Source: Arthrobacter sp. ERGS1:01 | GTDB lineage: Bacteria > Actinomycetota > Actinomycetes > Actinomycetales > Micrococcaceae | Assembly: GCF_001281315.1 (NCBI RefSeq) | Contig: NZ_CP012479.1 | Span: forward strand, 124,001 to 188,000 | DNA length: 64,000 bases | Reading direction: 5' to 3' | In this document: positions 27,310 to 35,252 of the stretch, piece by piece | Position numbering within the stretch: the first letter of the stretch is position 1 | How the letters are laid out: each line of letters opens with the position of its first letter | The notes under the pieces: generated by a model | Seen by the model: only the letters and a program-made list of their open reading frames with translations | Databases searched by the model: none | Told to the model about the DNA's origin: nothing | Program-made: the position numbers and the translations under genes

Positions 27310-28122
27310 GTGTCCGAGGTTAAGCAGCACGGCCGCCGTCGAGCGACCGCGCCCCTTTCTTCCCCCGAACTTTCCACCGCATCAGGAAGCCGCCGTGAGG
27401 CCCTGGCTGCCGAGCGTGCAGGCACCGAATCCCAGGGCGCCATCGCCGGGCTGGTGCGGGCCGGTCTGGCCAACGGTGCCGGGCAAAAAGTAGGCATCGC
27501 CCTGGCCGCCACGGGTCTTGCACTGGCCGTGACCGTACCCTCAGCAGTGAGCGTCCCGGTAGCCAATGTTGAGATGAAGACCGTGTCCGCGACGGAATCC
27601 GTTGTCACCGCGGCCGCCGATGTGCCGATTTCCTTTGTGACGCCAAATGTCGCCAGCGTCTTGAATCCCGACGGCCAGCTGAAGGAAACCCTGAAGGTCA
27701 CCGCCGCCAAGGTCACGCCACAGGCAGCCAAGGGCACGCTGTCGGCCCCCCTGAAGACCCTCGTCAAGTCCTCCCCGTTCGGCCAGCGGATCAACCCGCT
27801 CACCGGCTCAGCGGGCGAGATGCACACCGGCCAGGACTATGCCATTGCGTGCTCAACGGCCGTCTTTGCGGCCGCCGGTGGCACCGTGACGTTCGCCGGC
27901 TGGCATGAATATGGCGGCGGAAACCGGGTTGTCATTTCCCATGGCAACGGCCTCTCCACCTCCTACAACCACCTCAGCTCCATTGGCGTGAAGGTTGGTC
28001 AGAAGATCGAGCGCGGCCAGCAAGTGGCCCTCAGTGGCACCACGGGAGCCTCCACCGGCTGCCACCTGCACTTCGAGGTAATTGTCGACGACGAGACCGT
28101 CGATCCGATGGGTTGGCTTTAA
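27310..28122 (+). CDS. M23 family metallopeptidase (LytM-type peptidoglycan endopeptidase)
   Basis: Predicted exported peptidoglycan endopeptidase of 270 residues. A basic N-terminus and a hydrophobic segment at about 60-85 (VGIALAATGLALAVTVPSAV) act as signal or anchor. The C-terminal 115 residues are a LytM domain with the zinc ligands His172 and Asp176 (MHTGQDY) and H252-x-H254 (GCHLHFE). FGQRINPLTG is the usual entry to the domain. Start is GTG with GAGAGG upstream. Being under a c-di-AMP riboswitch links wall turnover to this signal, as for other actinobacterial wall hydrolases. Confidence 0.93.
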   Translation: MSEVKQHGRRRATAPLSSPELSTASGSRREALAAERAGTESQGAIAGLVRAGLANGAGQKVGIALAATGLALAVTVPSAVSVPVANVEMKTVSATESVVTAAADVPISFVTPNVASVLNPDGQLKETLKVTAAKVTPQAAKGTLSAPLKTLVKSSPFGQRINPLTGSAGEMHTGQDYAIACSTAVFAAAGGTVTFAGWHEYGGGNRVVISHGNGLSTSYNHLSSIGVKVGQKIERGQQVALSGTTGASTGCHLHFEVIVDDETVDPMGWL

Positions 28123-28244
28123 TTCCTCCACAGGGTCGTTTAGGTCACGGAGTGACCACCTGACCGTGACCTGAACGTGACATTGGGGAAAATCTGTTGT
28201 ACCGTCGTAATCGCGCCAACTTCGAATCAAGAGGGCGCCCATGA

Positions 28245-28460
28245 GTGGATTGCCTAGCTCTGCCACCGCCCATGGTCCGTTCGTATCAATCGTCTGGCAG
28301 GGGCGGGGGAACCAATATTCGGGCTTCGTTTTCAGAAGTCCTAGGGGTGAAGTCGCAGAAGCGCCTTCGTGGGAAGAGAACATTCTTTCCACTTGAGGAT
28401 GCGCCAAGCGGCCGGGTGACTCCCATCCGAATCCGACAGCTTACCTCGCAGGCTTTGGGA
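28245..28460 (+). ncRNA. c-di-AMP (ydaO/yuaA) riboswitch 2
   Basis: Second ydaO-type leader, before the NlpC/P60 gene. Conserved blocks are CGGGGGAACCA at 28304-28314, TAGGGGTGAAGTC at 28342-28354, and ATCCGAATCCGACAGC then TTACCTCGCAGG at 28425-28452. CTGCCA/TGGCAG forms the early stem and GCCT (28252) can pair with AGGC (28450). The 3' blocks match riboswitch 1 closely while the linkers differ. Only about 12-20 nt separate it from the gene start. Confidence 0.92.
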
Positions 28461-28471
28461 GAGGATCCTTC

Positions 28472-29293
28472 TTGTCTTCAAATACCGCTCTTGGGCGCCA
28501 CCGCGCCGAAGTCGCTAAGACCAGCCCGATCTCCGTCATCACGAAAGCCGTCAGCTCCAACGTCGGTGGTGTCGGTCGTCAAGCCGCTGTTATTGCAGCA
28601 GCCTCAGGGCTCGTACTTACCTCAGGAATTGCAGCAAATGCAGCTACCCCCACCGTGGAGCGCGCCTCCGACGGTGGCACCACGCTGAGCCTGAATTCGG
28701 AGCTCGCCTCCGCAGTGACGGCAGCATCAACGGTGAAGATCTCCTTCGCCAGCCCCGTTGTCTCCTCTACGCCGGCTCCTGTTGTTGAGGCTCCCGTCGT
28801 AGCAGCCCAGAGCAACGAGGTTGCACAGGAAGCACCCGCAGCAGAGGCAGTGGCAGCACCCGCCGCCGACGTGGCTCCGGCCGCCGAGGTTGCAGCACCG
28901 GCTGCAGCCCCCACCGTGACCACCACCGAAGCTCCGGCAGAGGCTGCAAAGCCTGTTGCCAAGAGCGGCATTGGTGCCACCATCGCAGCTGCCGCCCTGG
29001 CCCAGCTCGGTGTCGCACAGGACTGCACCATGCTGGCCACCAACTCCCTGGCTGCGGCCGGCATCAACTTCCACGGCTGGCCGGCAGGCTACCTGGCCCT
29101 CGGCCGCACGGTTTCCCAGGCTGAAGCACAGCCCGGCGACCTCATCTACTACGCCGACGGCGGCATGGGCATGGCCCACATCGCTGTTTACATCGGCAAC
29201 GGCCAGGCTGTCCACGGCGGCTTCCTCGGAAGCACCGTTGTCTACTCGGTCAACGTAGGCTCCGGCCCGGTCTTCATCGCCATGGGCCACTAA
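28472..29293 (+). CDS. NlpC/P60 family cell-wall hydrolase
   Basis: Predicted secreted peptidoglycan hydrolase of 273 residues. A twin-Arg-free signal region (QAAVIAAASGLVLTSGIAANAA, about 37-58) is followed by an Ala/Pro/Val/Glu-rich linker (95-165), then a C-terminal NlpC/P60 domain of about 105 residues. The catalytic Cys is in QDCTML (Cys185), the His in MAHIAVYIGNG (His236), and His248 may be the third residue. D-C-T replaces the usual D-C-S. Start is TTG, supported by GAGAGG 7 nt upstream within the riboswitch tail. No separate promoter need be assumed after the M23 gene. Confidence 0.92.
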   Translation: MSSNTALGRHRAEVAKTSPISVITKAVSSNVGGVGRQAAVIAAASGLVLTSGIAANAATPTVERASDGGTTLSLNSELASAVTAASTVKISFASPVVSSTPAPVVEAPVVAAQSNEVAQEAPAAEAVAAPAADVAPAAEVAAPAAAPTVTTTEAPAEAAKPVAKSGIGATIAAAALAQLGVAQDCTMLATNSLAAAGINFHGWPAGYLALGRTVSQAEAQPGDLIYYADGGMGMAHIAVYIGNGQAVHGGFLGSTVVYSVNVGSGPVFIAMGH

Positions 29294-29311
29294 GTAACAA
29301 GTCTTCACGCA

Positions 29312-29348
29312 AAGGGACCCCATCCTCGGATGGGGTCCCTTGCTTTTT
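29312..29348 (+). terminator. Rho-independent terminator
   Basis: Stem AAGGGACCCCAT paired with ATGGGGTCCCTT (29312-29341) followed by GCTTTTT, 18 bp after the NlpC/P60 stop. Confidence 0.9.
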
Positions 29349-29443
29349 AAGGAATCCGCACAGCTCCCTGATAGCTGCCCTCGGCACGCAGGCCGGATTG
29401 CTGGGGGACTAGCCTCCTTGCGAACCGGTCGCGGACACAGAAA

Positions 29444-29493
29444 AGCCGCGCCCGCAGCCCGGCCGCGTTGGCGGCCAGGCCGCAAGCGCGGCT
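29444..29493 (-). terminator. Probable terminator of the MFS gene
   Basis: Arms AGCCGCGC and GCGCGGCT enclose a GC-rich region with further internal pairing; on the minus strand the second arm is followed by TTTTC. It lies 12 bp after the MFS stop. Confidence 0.6.
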
Positions 29494-29505
29494 GGACTGA
29501 TGAGG

Positions 29506-31143
29506 CTACGGCTGGGCCGGGGGAGTTCCGCCGCCTGCCGCGGTCGCCGTGGCAACAACGGTCTCTTCAACGGCCGGTCCGTGCGTCTCGGTGGCGTTGG
29601 CGGTCTTTGAGCTGGTCCGGTCAATCGTGGTCGCGAGCGGGATCTCCTTCACGAACAGCAACAGGATCCCGGCCACGATCAGCAGCGGCACCATGTAGAT
29701 GAAGATCGGGGTCAGCGCGTCGTTATAGGCGCCAATCACCACATTGCGCACTCCCGCGGGCAGGTTCCGCACGATCTCGGGGGTCAGCGAGTTGATTCCG
29801 CCGGAGCCGCCGGACCCGGAGCCGTTCATGCGCTCGATGAGCAGGTTCGCCAGCCTCGTGGCAAAGAGGCTTCCGACGACGGCGGAGCCCAGCGAGGCTC
29901 CGATCTGGCGAAAGTAGTTGCTGGAGGCCGTGGCCATGCCCACCTGGGAGTTCGGGAACTGGTTTTGGACGATCAGCACCAGGATCTGCATGCTCATGCC
30001 AAGCCCGATGCCCATGATGGCCAGGTAGGCGCAGATGACCCACACCGGCATGGCCGGTGTCATGGAGGACAGCAGCACCAGTGCGCCGGCAACAATGAAC
30101 ATGCCCGTGATGGGCAGCCACTTGTAGCGGCCGGTGCGGCTGACCAGTTGCCCGGAGCCGATCGAGGTGATGAGCAGTCCCGCCATCATCGGGATCATGA
30201 GCAGCCCTGCCTGGGTGGCGTTGGCGCCCGTGACCATCTGCAGATAGGTGGGCAGGTAGGCGAGTGTGCCGAACATGGCGATACCGGTGATCAGGGCGGC
30301 CGCCGTCGTCAGGTTGAAGTTGCGGTCCTTGAACAGGTGCAGCGACATGATGGGGTGCTCGGCCCGGCTCTCCACCCAAACAAACAGAACGGCGGCGGCA
30401 ATGGTGCCGACGGCCATGCCGATGATGGTGGGGGAATTCCAGTCATACTTGGTGCCGCCCCAGGTGCTCACCAGCACCAACAGGGTGGAGGTGATGCCCA
30501 GCAGGGCCATGCCGGCGACGTCAACACGGCCGGGCACGCGGGGGCGCTTGGGCAGTTTGAGGAAGAACACGGCGGAGATGATGGCCAGGATGCCCAGCGG
30601 AATGTTCATCCACAGGCCCCAGCGCCAGCCGATCCCGTCGGTGAACCAGCCACCCAGCAGCGGGCCGGCCACGGAGGACAGTGCGAACACGCCGCCCATG
30701 ACGCCCATGTAGCGGCCGCGCTCCCTGGCCGGGACGACGTCGGCGATGATGGCCTGCGAGAGCAGCATCAGACCGCCGCCACCCAAGCCCTGCACGCCGC
30801 GGCCGATGATCAGCCAGGTCATGTCCTGGGCGAAGCCGCCCACGATGGAGCCAAGGATGAAGATGGAGATGGCGCCGATGAACAGGGGCTTGCGGCCCAT
30901 CAGGTCGCCCATCTTGCCATAGATGGGCAACATGATGGTCGAGGCGAGGATGTAAATGGTGATGACCCACAGCATCTCGTTCACGCCGTGGAGTTCGCCA
31001 ACAATGGTGGGCAGGGCCGTGCTGAAGATGGTCTGGTCAAGTGAAGCAAGCAGCATGGTCAGCATCAGCCCGGCAAACAACAGCAGGATGCTGCGTTTAT
31101 CGGTCCGGGCCGGCGCATGCTCGGTTTGGGTGGTTGTTGCCAT
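29506..31143 (-). CDS. DHA2 family MFS multidrug efflux transporter (EmrB/QacA type)
   Basis: Predicted 14-helix drug:proton antiporter of 545 residues in the cytoplasmic membrane. Family motifs are visible: LDQTIFSTALPTI in helix 1, GKMGDLMGRKPLF (motif A) after helix 2, IIGRGVQGLGGGG in helix 4 and the antiporter motif C region GPLLGGWF in helix 5. The long C-terminal half includes LIVQNQFPNSQVGMATASSNYFRQIGASLG, typical of DHA2. AGGAATTCACC precedes the ATG. The TetR-type gene just upstream on the same strand is its likely regulator. Substrates are unknown. Confidence 0.93.
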   Translation of the reverse strand: MATTTQTEHAPARTDKRSILLLFAGLMLTMLLASLDQTIFSTALPTIVGELHGVNEMLWVITIYILASTIMLPIYGKMGDLMGRKPLFIGAISIFILGSIVGGFAQDMTWLIIGRGVQGLGGGGLMLLSQAIIADVVPARERGRYMGVMGGVFALSSVAGPLLGGWFTDGIGWRWGLWMNIPLGILAIISAVFFLKLPKRPRVPGRVDVAGMALLGITSTLLVLVSTWGGTKYDWNSPTIIGMAVGTIAAAVLFVWVESRAEHPIMSLHLFKDRNFNLTTAAALITGIAMFGTLAYLPTYLQMVTGANATQAGLLMIPMMAGLLITSIGSGQLVSRTGRYKWLPITGMFIVAGALVLLSSMTPAMPVWVICAYLAIMGIGLGMSMQILVLIVQNQFPNSQVGMATASSNYFRQIGASLGSAVVGSLFATRLANLLIERMNGSGSGGSGGINSLTPEIVRNLPAGVRNVVIGAYNDALTPIFIYMVPLLIVAGILLLFVKEIPLATTIDRTSSKTANATETHGPAVEETVVATATAAGGGTPPAQP

Positions 31144-31229
31144 GGTGAATTCCTATGCGTGTGACGTGTTAAGCATCGAGAGAAAGTGTGAGGGGTGGTG
31201 CGTGCGGCGGCCGGGGCCGACGGCGGCCG

Positions 31230-31868
31230 TTACGGCCAGTGTTCGTTGACGGTGATGCGCTGGATCAGGTCGGAGGCGGAGCGGACCAGGTCCTCCCGGG
31301 TGGCGGTGAAGTTGCCGGCGGCCCACTTTTGCATGGCGTAGCGCATGGCCCCCGATACGAGGGCCACCACCATGCGGGCCTCGTCCTCCAGATCCGGGGT
31401 GTCAACTTCGTTGCGTCCCCGGTAGTGGTAACGGGCCATGACGTAGCCGACAAACACGTCTTCCGTTTCGCTGATGCGGGCTTTTTCCCGATTCAGCAGC
31501 TCGGGGGATTGGTGGATGAGCTGGTGCCGTGCCCGGAACGCCTCAAGGTCGGTGTCGCCGTCCACCACTGTCTCGGCGACCACGCTAAAGAGGTCGGCGA
31601 AGACGCTGGGCCCGGACCCCCGCACGAATGCCTCAACCTGTTCGGGGGTGGGCATCGACTTCGCGGTGGTGATGTAGACGCCTTCCTTGGACCCGAAGTA
31701 GTTGAAGAAGGTGCGCTGCGAAACCATGCTGGCCTCACAGATCATGTCCACCGTGACATTTTCGTAGCCGTGTTCAAGCCCCAGTTCGATTGCCGCCAGG
31801 CGAATGGCCGATTGTGTGGCCTTGCGCTTCCTGGACCGCAGTGACTCGGTCTCCTCCGTGGTGGTCAT
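31230..31868 (-). CDS. TetR family transcriptional regulator
   Basis: Predicted 212-residue repressor, transcribed from the minus strand with its stop 87 bp downstream of the MFS start codon, that is, upstream of the pump gene. The HTH covers about residues 14-60 (SAIRLAAIELGLEHGYENVTVDMICEASMVSQRTFFNYFGSKEGVY), where the F-F-N-Y-F-G-S-K ending is diagnostic. The start at 31868 has AAGGGGGC upstream; the frame continues open for 650 bp upstream but that part overlaps mobA and lacks family character. It probably represses the efflux pump and itself. Confidence 0.9.
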   Translation of the reverse strand: MTTTEETESLRSRKRKATQSAIRLAAIELGLEHGYENVTVDMICEASMVSQRTFFNYFGSKEGVYITTAKSMPTPEQVEAFVRGSGPSVFADLFSVVAETVVDGDTDLEAFRARHQLIHQSPELLNREKARISETEDVFVGYVMARYHYRGRNEVDTPDLEDEARMVVALVSGAMRYAMQKWAAGNFTATREDLVRSASDLIQRITVNEHWP

Positions 31869-31953
31869 GCCCCCTTCTTCCCCCGCCCTTGCGTGTAGCT
31901 GGTCCCGGCGCATCGCCGCGGAACCTAACCAGTATATTTGCAGTTCCTGAAAA

Positions 31954-31970
31954 TATGCAGTGAATGCATA
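31954..31970. promoter_or_regulatory. AT-rich inverted repeat upstream of TetR and mobA
   Basis: TATGCA-GTGAA-TGCATA is a perfect 6-bp inverted repeat inside an unusually AT-rich 70-bp stretch between the divergent tetR and mobA genes. It is a reasonable operator candidate for the TetR protein. Confidence 0.45.
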
Positions 31971-32049
31971 ATTATCTTTTTGCGTGATGCGGGAGCCTGC
32001 CAACCGCCCGCTAGCATGGAGCAACAATGCGGCCGGCGAAAGGAATCCC

Positions 32050-32718
32050 ATGCGGGCGGTCATTCTGTGCGGCGGGCGCTCGACGCGCCTGGGCGGGGTC
32101 CCCAAGGCGGGCCTGACCGTCGGGGGTGAGACCCTGCTGGCCCGGACCGTGCGGGCGGCCCAGGCGGCGACCTGGCCCGACGAAGAGTGTGGGCAGGAGC
32201 GGGACGTGCGCATCGCCGTCGTCGGGCCTACCGAGAGCATCGCGGCGTGGCTGGGGCCTGCTCCGGATGGCGTGCTGGCCGTCCAGGAGGATCCGCCCTT
32301 TGCGGGGCCCGCAGCCGGGATTGCCGCCGGGCTTGCGGCGCTCGGCGGAACCGACGGCCACGTGCTGGTCCTGGCGTGCGACATGCCACGGGTCGGCGAG
32401 ACGGCGCAGGCGCTACTGGCTGCGCTGGACGAGGCCGCGCCGGCTGAAAACGCGCCGGCCGAAGGCGGGACCGGTGAGGGCGTCATGGCGGTCGATCGCG
32501 GACGCAGCCAGCCGCTGGCCGCCATCTACCCCTTGGCTCCGCTCCGGGAGGCGGTGGCGGCGGCACGGGCGGCGCACCGGCTTCACAACGCCTCCGTTTT
32601 CTCGCTGCTTGCTAGGGTGAACACCAAGGATTGCGCCGTCCCCCAGGGGTCGACGGCGGACATTGACACGTGGGACGACGCCCGGCTGGCGGGAATTGCC
32701 ATGCCGGGGGAGGGCTGA
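32050..32718 (+). CDS. mobA: Molybdenum cofactor guanylyltransferase
   Basis: Predicted cytoplasmic enzyme of 222 residues adding GMP to molybdopterin. The N-terminal nucleotide-binding signature is AVILCGGRSTRLGGVPKAGL, followed by the GPAAGIAAGL and LVLACDMPRV segments (Asp-x-Pro motif of MobA-type nucleotidyltransferases). RGRSQPLAAIYPL and ADIDTWDD are the usual C-terminal marks. Start at 32050 has AAAGGA upstream. It opens a molybdenum operon with DUF6457 3 bp downstream, moeA and a hydrolase, facing a molybdoenzyme gene. Confidence 0.92.
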   Translation: MRAVILCGGRSTRLGGVPKAGLTVGGETLLARTVRAAQAATWPDEECGQERDVRIAVVGPTESIAAWLGPAPDGVLAVQEDPPFAGPAAGIAAGLAALGGTDGHVLVLACDMPRVGETAQALLAALDEAAPAENAPAEGGTGEGVMAVDRGRSQPLAAIYPLAPLREAVAAARAAHRLHNASVFSLLARVNTKDCAVPQGSTADIDTWDDARLAGIAMPGEG

Positions 32719-32721
32719 GGA

Positions 32722-33030
32722 ATGGACAACCAGGACGAAGTACTACAGGCATGGCTGCACAAGCTCATGACGGCCTTTGAAATAGCGGACATTGAGGTGG
32801 ACGCGCACGCCGTGCTGAACCTGGCCGGCGTGGCGGCCCATTCAATCGTGCGCCCCGCGGCGCCCCTGACCACGTTCGTGGCGGGCCTCGCCGCCGGGCT
32901 GGCCGCAGGCTCCGGGCAGGCGAGCGAAAGCGCGGCCATGGCGGCCGCCCTGGGCATGGCCAAGAAGCTGGCCGCGGCCGAAGCCGTTGCGGAGTCCGCC
33001 CCGCGCGCCGCCGGCGAACAGGCCGAGTAG
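32722..33030 (+). CDS. DUF6457 domain-containing protein
   Basis: Predicted 102-residue helical protein of the DUF6457 family, recognised from DEVLQAWLHKLMTAFEIADIEVDAHAVLNLAGVAAHSIVRPAAPLTTFVAGLAAG. The remainder is Ala-rich. The family is frequently encoded beside mobA in actinobacteria, so it may help molybdopterin-guanine-dinucleotide synthesis or enzyme loading. Separation from mobA is 3 bp and from moeA 4 bp. Confidence 0.8.
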   Translation: MDNQDEVLQAWLHKLMTAFEIADIEVDAHAVLNLAGVAAHSIVRPAAPLTTFVAGLAAGLAAGSGQASESAAMAAALGMAKKLAAAEAVAESAPRAAGEQAE

Positions 33031-33034
33031 GCCC

Positions 33035-34261
33035 ATGGAATCCGCGCCCGAGGCCCCCTCCGAGCAGGCCGAACCCATCAGGGCACTGCCCCACACGTGG
33101 GAGGAGGCCCGGGCGCTGGCCTATGGGGTGGCCGAGCCGCTGCCAGCGCACGAAGTACCGCTGGCGCAGGCCGCCGGACGGAAACTGGGCGCCGACGTCC
33201 TGGCCCGCCACGACATGCCGCACTATGCGTCCTCCGCCATGGACGGGTGGGCCGTGGCCGGGAGCCCGCCGTGGATCCTGGCCGAGCCCGGGCGCCGACT
33301 CACCGCCGGCCAGGCCGTGCCGATCGTAACCGGGGGCACCATTCCCGCCGGAGCCAAGGCTGTGCTGCGCAGCGAGTCGGGCACGCTTTCAACGGACGAC
33401 GACGGCCTGCCGGTTTTGGTGCGCGGCGGTGCGGCCCGCCCGGGTGAACCGAAGAACGGCCAGCACATCAGGCCCGCGGCCGAGGAGGCCGCCACCGGGG
33501 AAGTGCTGGTCAAGGCCGGGACCACGCTGAATCCGGCACATCTGGCCCTGGCCGCCCTGGGTGGACTGGATGAGGTCACGGTGCTGGGCAAACCCGCCGT
33601 GAAACTGGTGCTGACGGGGGACGAGGTGGTTTCCGCCGGCATTCCCGCCGCCGGCCTGGTGCGGGACGCGTTCTCCCCACAGCTGGGCGGAGTGGTGGAG
33701 CTGTTGGGCGGGTCCGTCACCGGCGTGCAGCGGGCGGCCGACACTTTGGAGGAGTTGCTGGCCGCCCTCGCCGACACCGAACATGACCCGGCCGACGTCG
33801 TCATCACCACGGGCGGCACGGGACGCTCCAGCGCCGACCATCTGCGCTCGGCCATCGCCGAGATGGGCGGCACGCTGCACATCGGCAGCATCGCCATGCG
33901 CCCCGGCCACCCCACCCTGCTGGCCGAACTGCCCGACGGCCGTTTCCTGGTGGGCCTGCCGGGGAACCCGCTCGCGGCCATGATTGCGCTACTCACCGTG
34001 GCGGCGCCGCTGCTGGCCAGGCTGGGGAGCCGGCCCATGCCCGGCACCTTCGAGGTGGCCTGCGGCTCGCCCATCAAGGAATACCCCGGCCCCACACGGC
34101 TCATGCCCTACCGCCTTGTCTACGGGCTGGCATCCCCATGCTCCTTCACCGACTCGGCCATGATGCGCGGGCTTGCCGCGGCCGACGGCGTCATGGTGGT
34201 CCCGCCGCACGGGGCCAAGATGGGGGAGAGCCTGACGGCGATCGCCCTGCCGTGGACGTGA
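33035..34261 (+). CDS. moeA: Molybdopterin molybdotransferase
   Basis: Predicted 408-residue enzyme inserting molybdate into adenylated molybdopterin. Family segments in order: VPLAQAAGRKLGADVLARHDMPHYASSAMDGWAV (N-terminal), AVPIVTGGTIPAGAKAVLRSE, QHIRPAAEEAATGEVLVKAGT, LTGDEVVSAG, the MPT-binding TTGGTGRSSADHL and the C-terminal GLPGNPLAAMIALL. Length is normal. The ATG at 33035 is favoured over an earlier in-frame ATG inside DUF6457; the site GAGTAGG overlaps the previous stop. Its stop overlaps the next gene's GTG as GTGA. Confidence 0.92.
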   Translation: MESAPEAPSEQAEPIRALPHTWEEARALAYGVAEPLPAHEVPLAQAAGRKLGADVLARHDMPHYASSAMDGWAVAGSPPWILAEPGRRLTAGQAVPIVTGGTIPAGAKAVLRSESGTLSTDDDGLPVLVRGGAARPGEPKNGQHIRPAAEEAATGEVLVKAGTTLNPAHLALAALGGLDEVTVLGKPAVKLVLTGDEVVSAGIPAAGLVRDAFSPQLGGVVELLGGSVTGVQRAADTLEELLAALADTEHDPADVVITTGGTGRSSADHLRSAIAEMGGTLHIGSIAMRPGHPTLLAELPDGRFLVGLPGNPLAAMIALLTVAAPLLARLGSRPMPGTFEVACGSPIKEYPGPTRLMPYRLVYGLASPCSFTDSAMMRGLAAADGVMVVPPHGAKMGESLTAIALPWT

Positions 34262-35145
34262 GCGGGGCCGCCGCACCGGCACCCCTGGCCTTTAAGTGCA
34301 CCGACGGGAGAGTGCTGCACGGGCAGTTGTTTGCCGTGCCGGACGGGGTGGCGCGGCGTGGCACCGTGGTGATCGCCAGCGCCACCGCCGTCAAGGCCGG
34401 CTATTACAGCCGGTATGCGGCGTTCCTGGCGGCCAACGGCTATGCCGCGATCACCTTCGACTACCGGGGCATCGGGGCATCGCGGGGAGGTTCGCTGCGC
34501 GGCCAGCAGATGCGCTGGTACGACTGGGGCAGGCTGGACATCGACGCCGTCCTCGCCTGGGCCCTGGAACACGCGGACGGACGCCCGGTGCACTTCGTGG
34601 GGCACAGCTATGGCGGTTTCGGCGTCGGACTCGCGGGGAATGCGGCCGGGGTGTCGCGGATCCTGACGGTGGGCGCGCAACACGCCTACTGGCGCGATCT
34701 GCGGTTCAGGCACCAGCTGGGCCATTGGGGGCGGTGCCTTGTCTCCGTCCCGCTGGTGGCATTGTTTGGTTATTTCCCGTGCGAGAGGCTCGGCGTCATG
34801 GAGGATCTGCCGCGCGGCGTGGCCCTTGACTGGGCCCGGAGCCGGAAGGACTTCACCGCGGCTGCCACGGGCGACGTCCTTGCCGAGCTGCGGGCCCGCC
34901 AGCATGCCGTGACGGCGCCGATCCTGGCCGTGGCACCCACCGACGATTCCTACGCCACCCCGGCCGCCATGGAGCGGGCGCTCCGTTACACACCCAACAG
35001 CAAGTCCCGCATTCTCCGGCTTCGCCCCGAACAGTACGGCGAAACGTCGCTGGGCCATTTTGCCCTGTTCCACAGCCGCTTCCGCCACACCTTCTGGGAG
35101 CAGAGCCTGGCCTGGCTCCGCGACGGCACCTGGCCCGATCGTTGA
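34258..35145 (+). CDS. Alpha/beta hydrolase
   Basis: Predicted 295-residue cytoplasmic serine hydrolase. It has the strand-turn FDYRGIGASRGG and the nucleophile elbow GHSYGG (Ser in VHFVGHSYGGFGVGL), a later acid region (VAPTDDSYATPAAMERAL) and a probable catalytic His in SLGHFALF. The fold resembles COG4757-type hydrolases. GTG at 34258 overlaps the moeA stop as GTGA, so it is translationally coupled to molybdenum genes although no role in cofactor synthesis is known. Substrate unknown. Confidence 0.85.
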   Translation: MSGAAAPAPLAFKCTDGRVLHGQLFAVPDGVARRGTVVIASATAVKAGYYSRYAAFLAANGYAAITFDYRGIGASRGGSLRGQQMRWYDWGRLDIDAVLAWALEHADGRPVHFVGHSYGGFGVGLAGNAAGVSRILTVGAQHAYWRDLRFRHQLGHWGRCLVSVPLVALFGYFPCERLGVMEDLPRGVALDWARSRKDFTAAATGDVLAELRARQHAVTAPILAVAPTDDSYATPAAMERALRYTPNSKSRILRLRPEQYGETSLGHFALFHSRFRHTFWEQSLAWLRDGTWPDR

Positions 35146-35245
35146 GGGCCCACATCACCCCGCGGCATCGTTGAGAGCCCAGATAATCCCCGGGATTATC
35201 TGGGCTCTCAACGATGCCGAGGGGGATTATCTGGGCTCTCAACGC
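35139..35245. repeat. Nested palindromes of the GTTGAGAGCCCAGATAAT family
   Basis: Between the convergent hydrolase and fdhF-like stops. The inner unit (35163-35219) has perfect 28-bp arms around a single C. A further right-hand half (GGATTATCTGGG, 35224-35243) and a decayed left-hand half (ATCGTTGAGGGCCCACATC from 35148) flank it, so an older outer hairpin encloses a younger one. The shared core equals that at 24.8 kb. No U-tract is present. Confidence 0.85.
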
Positions 35246-35252
35246 CTTGACG

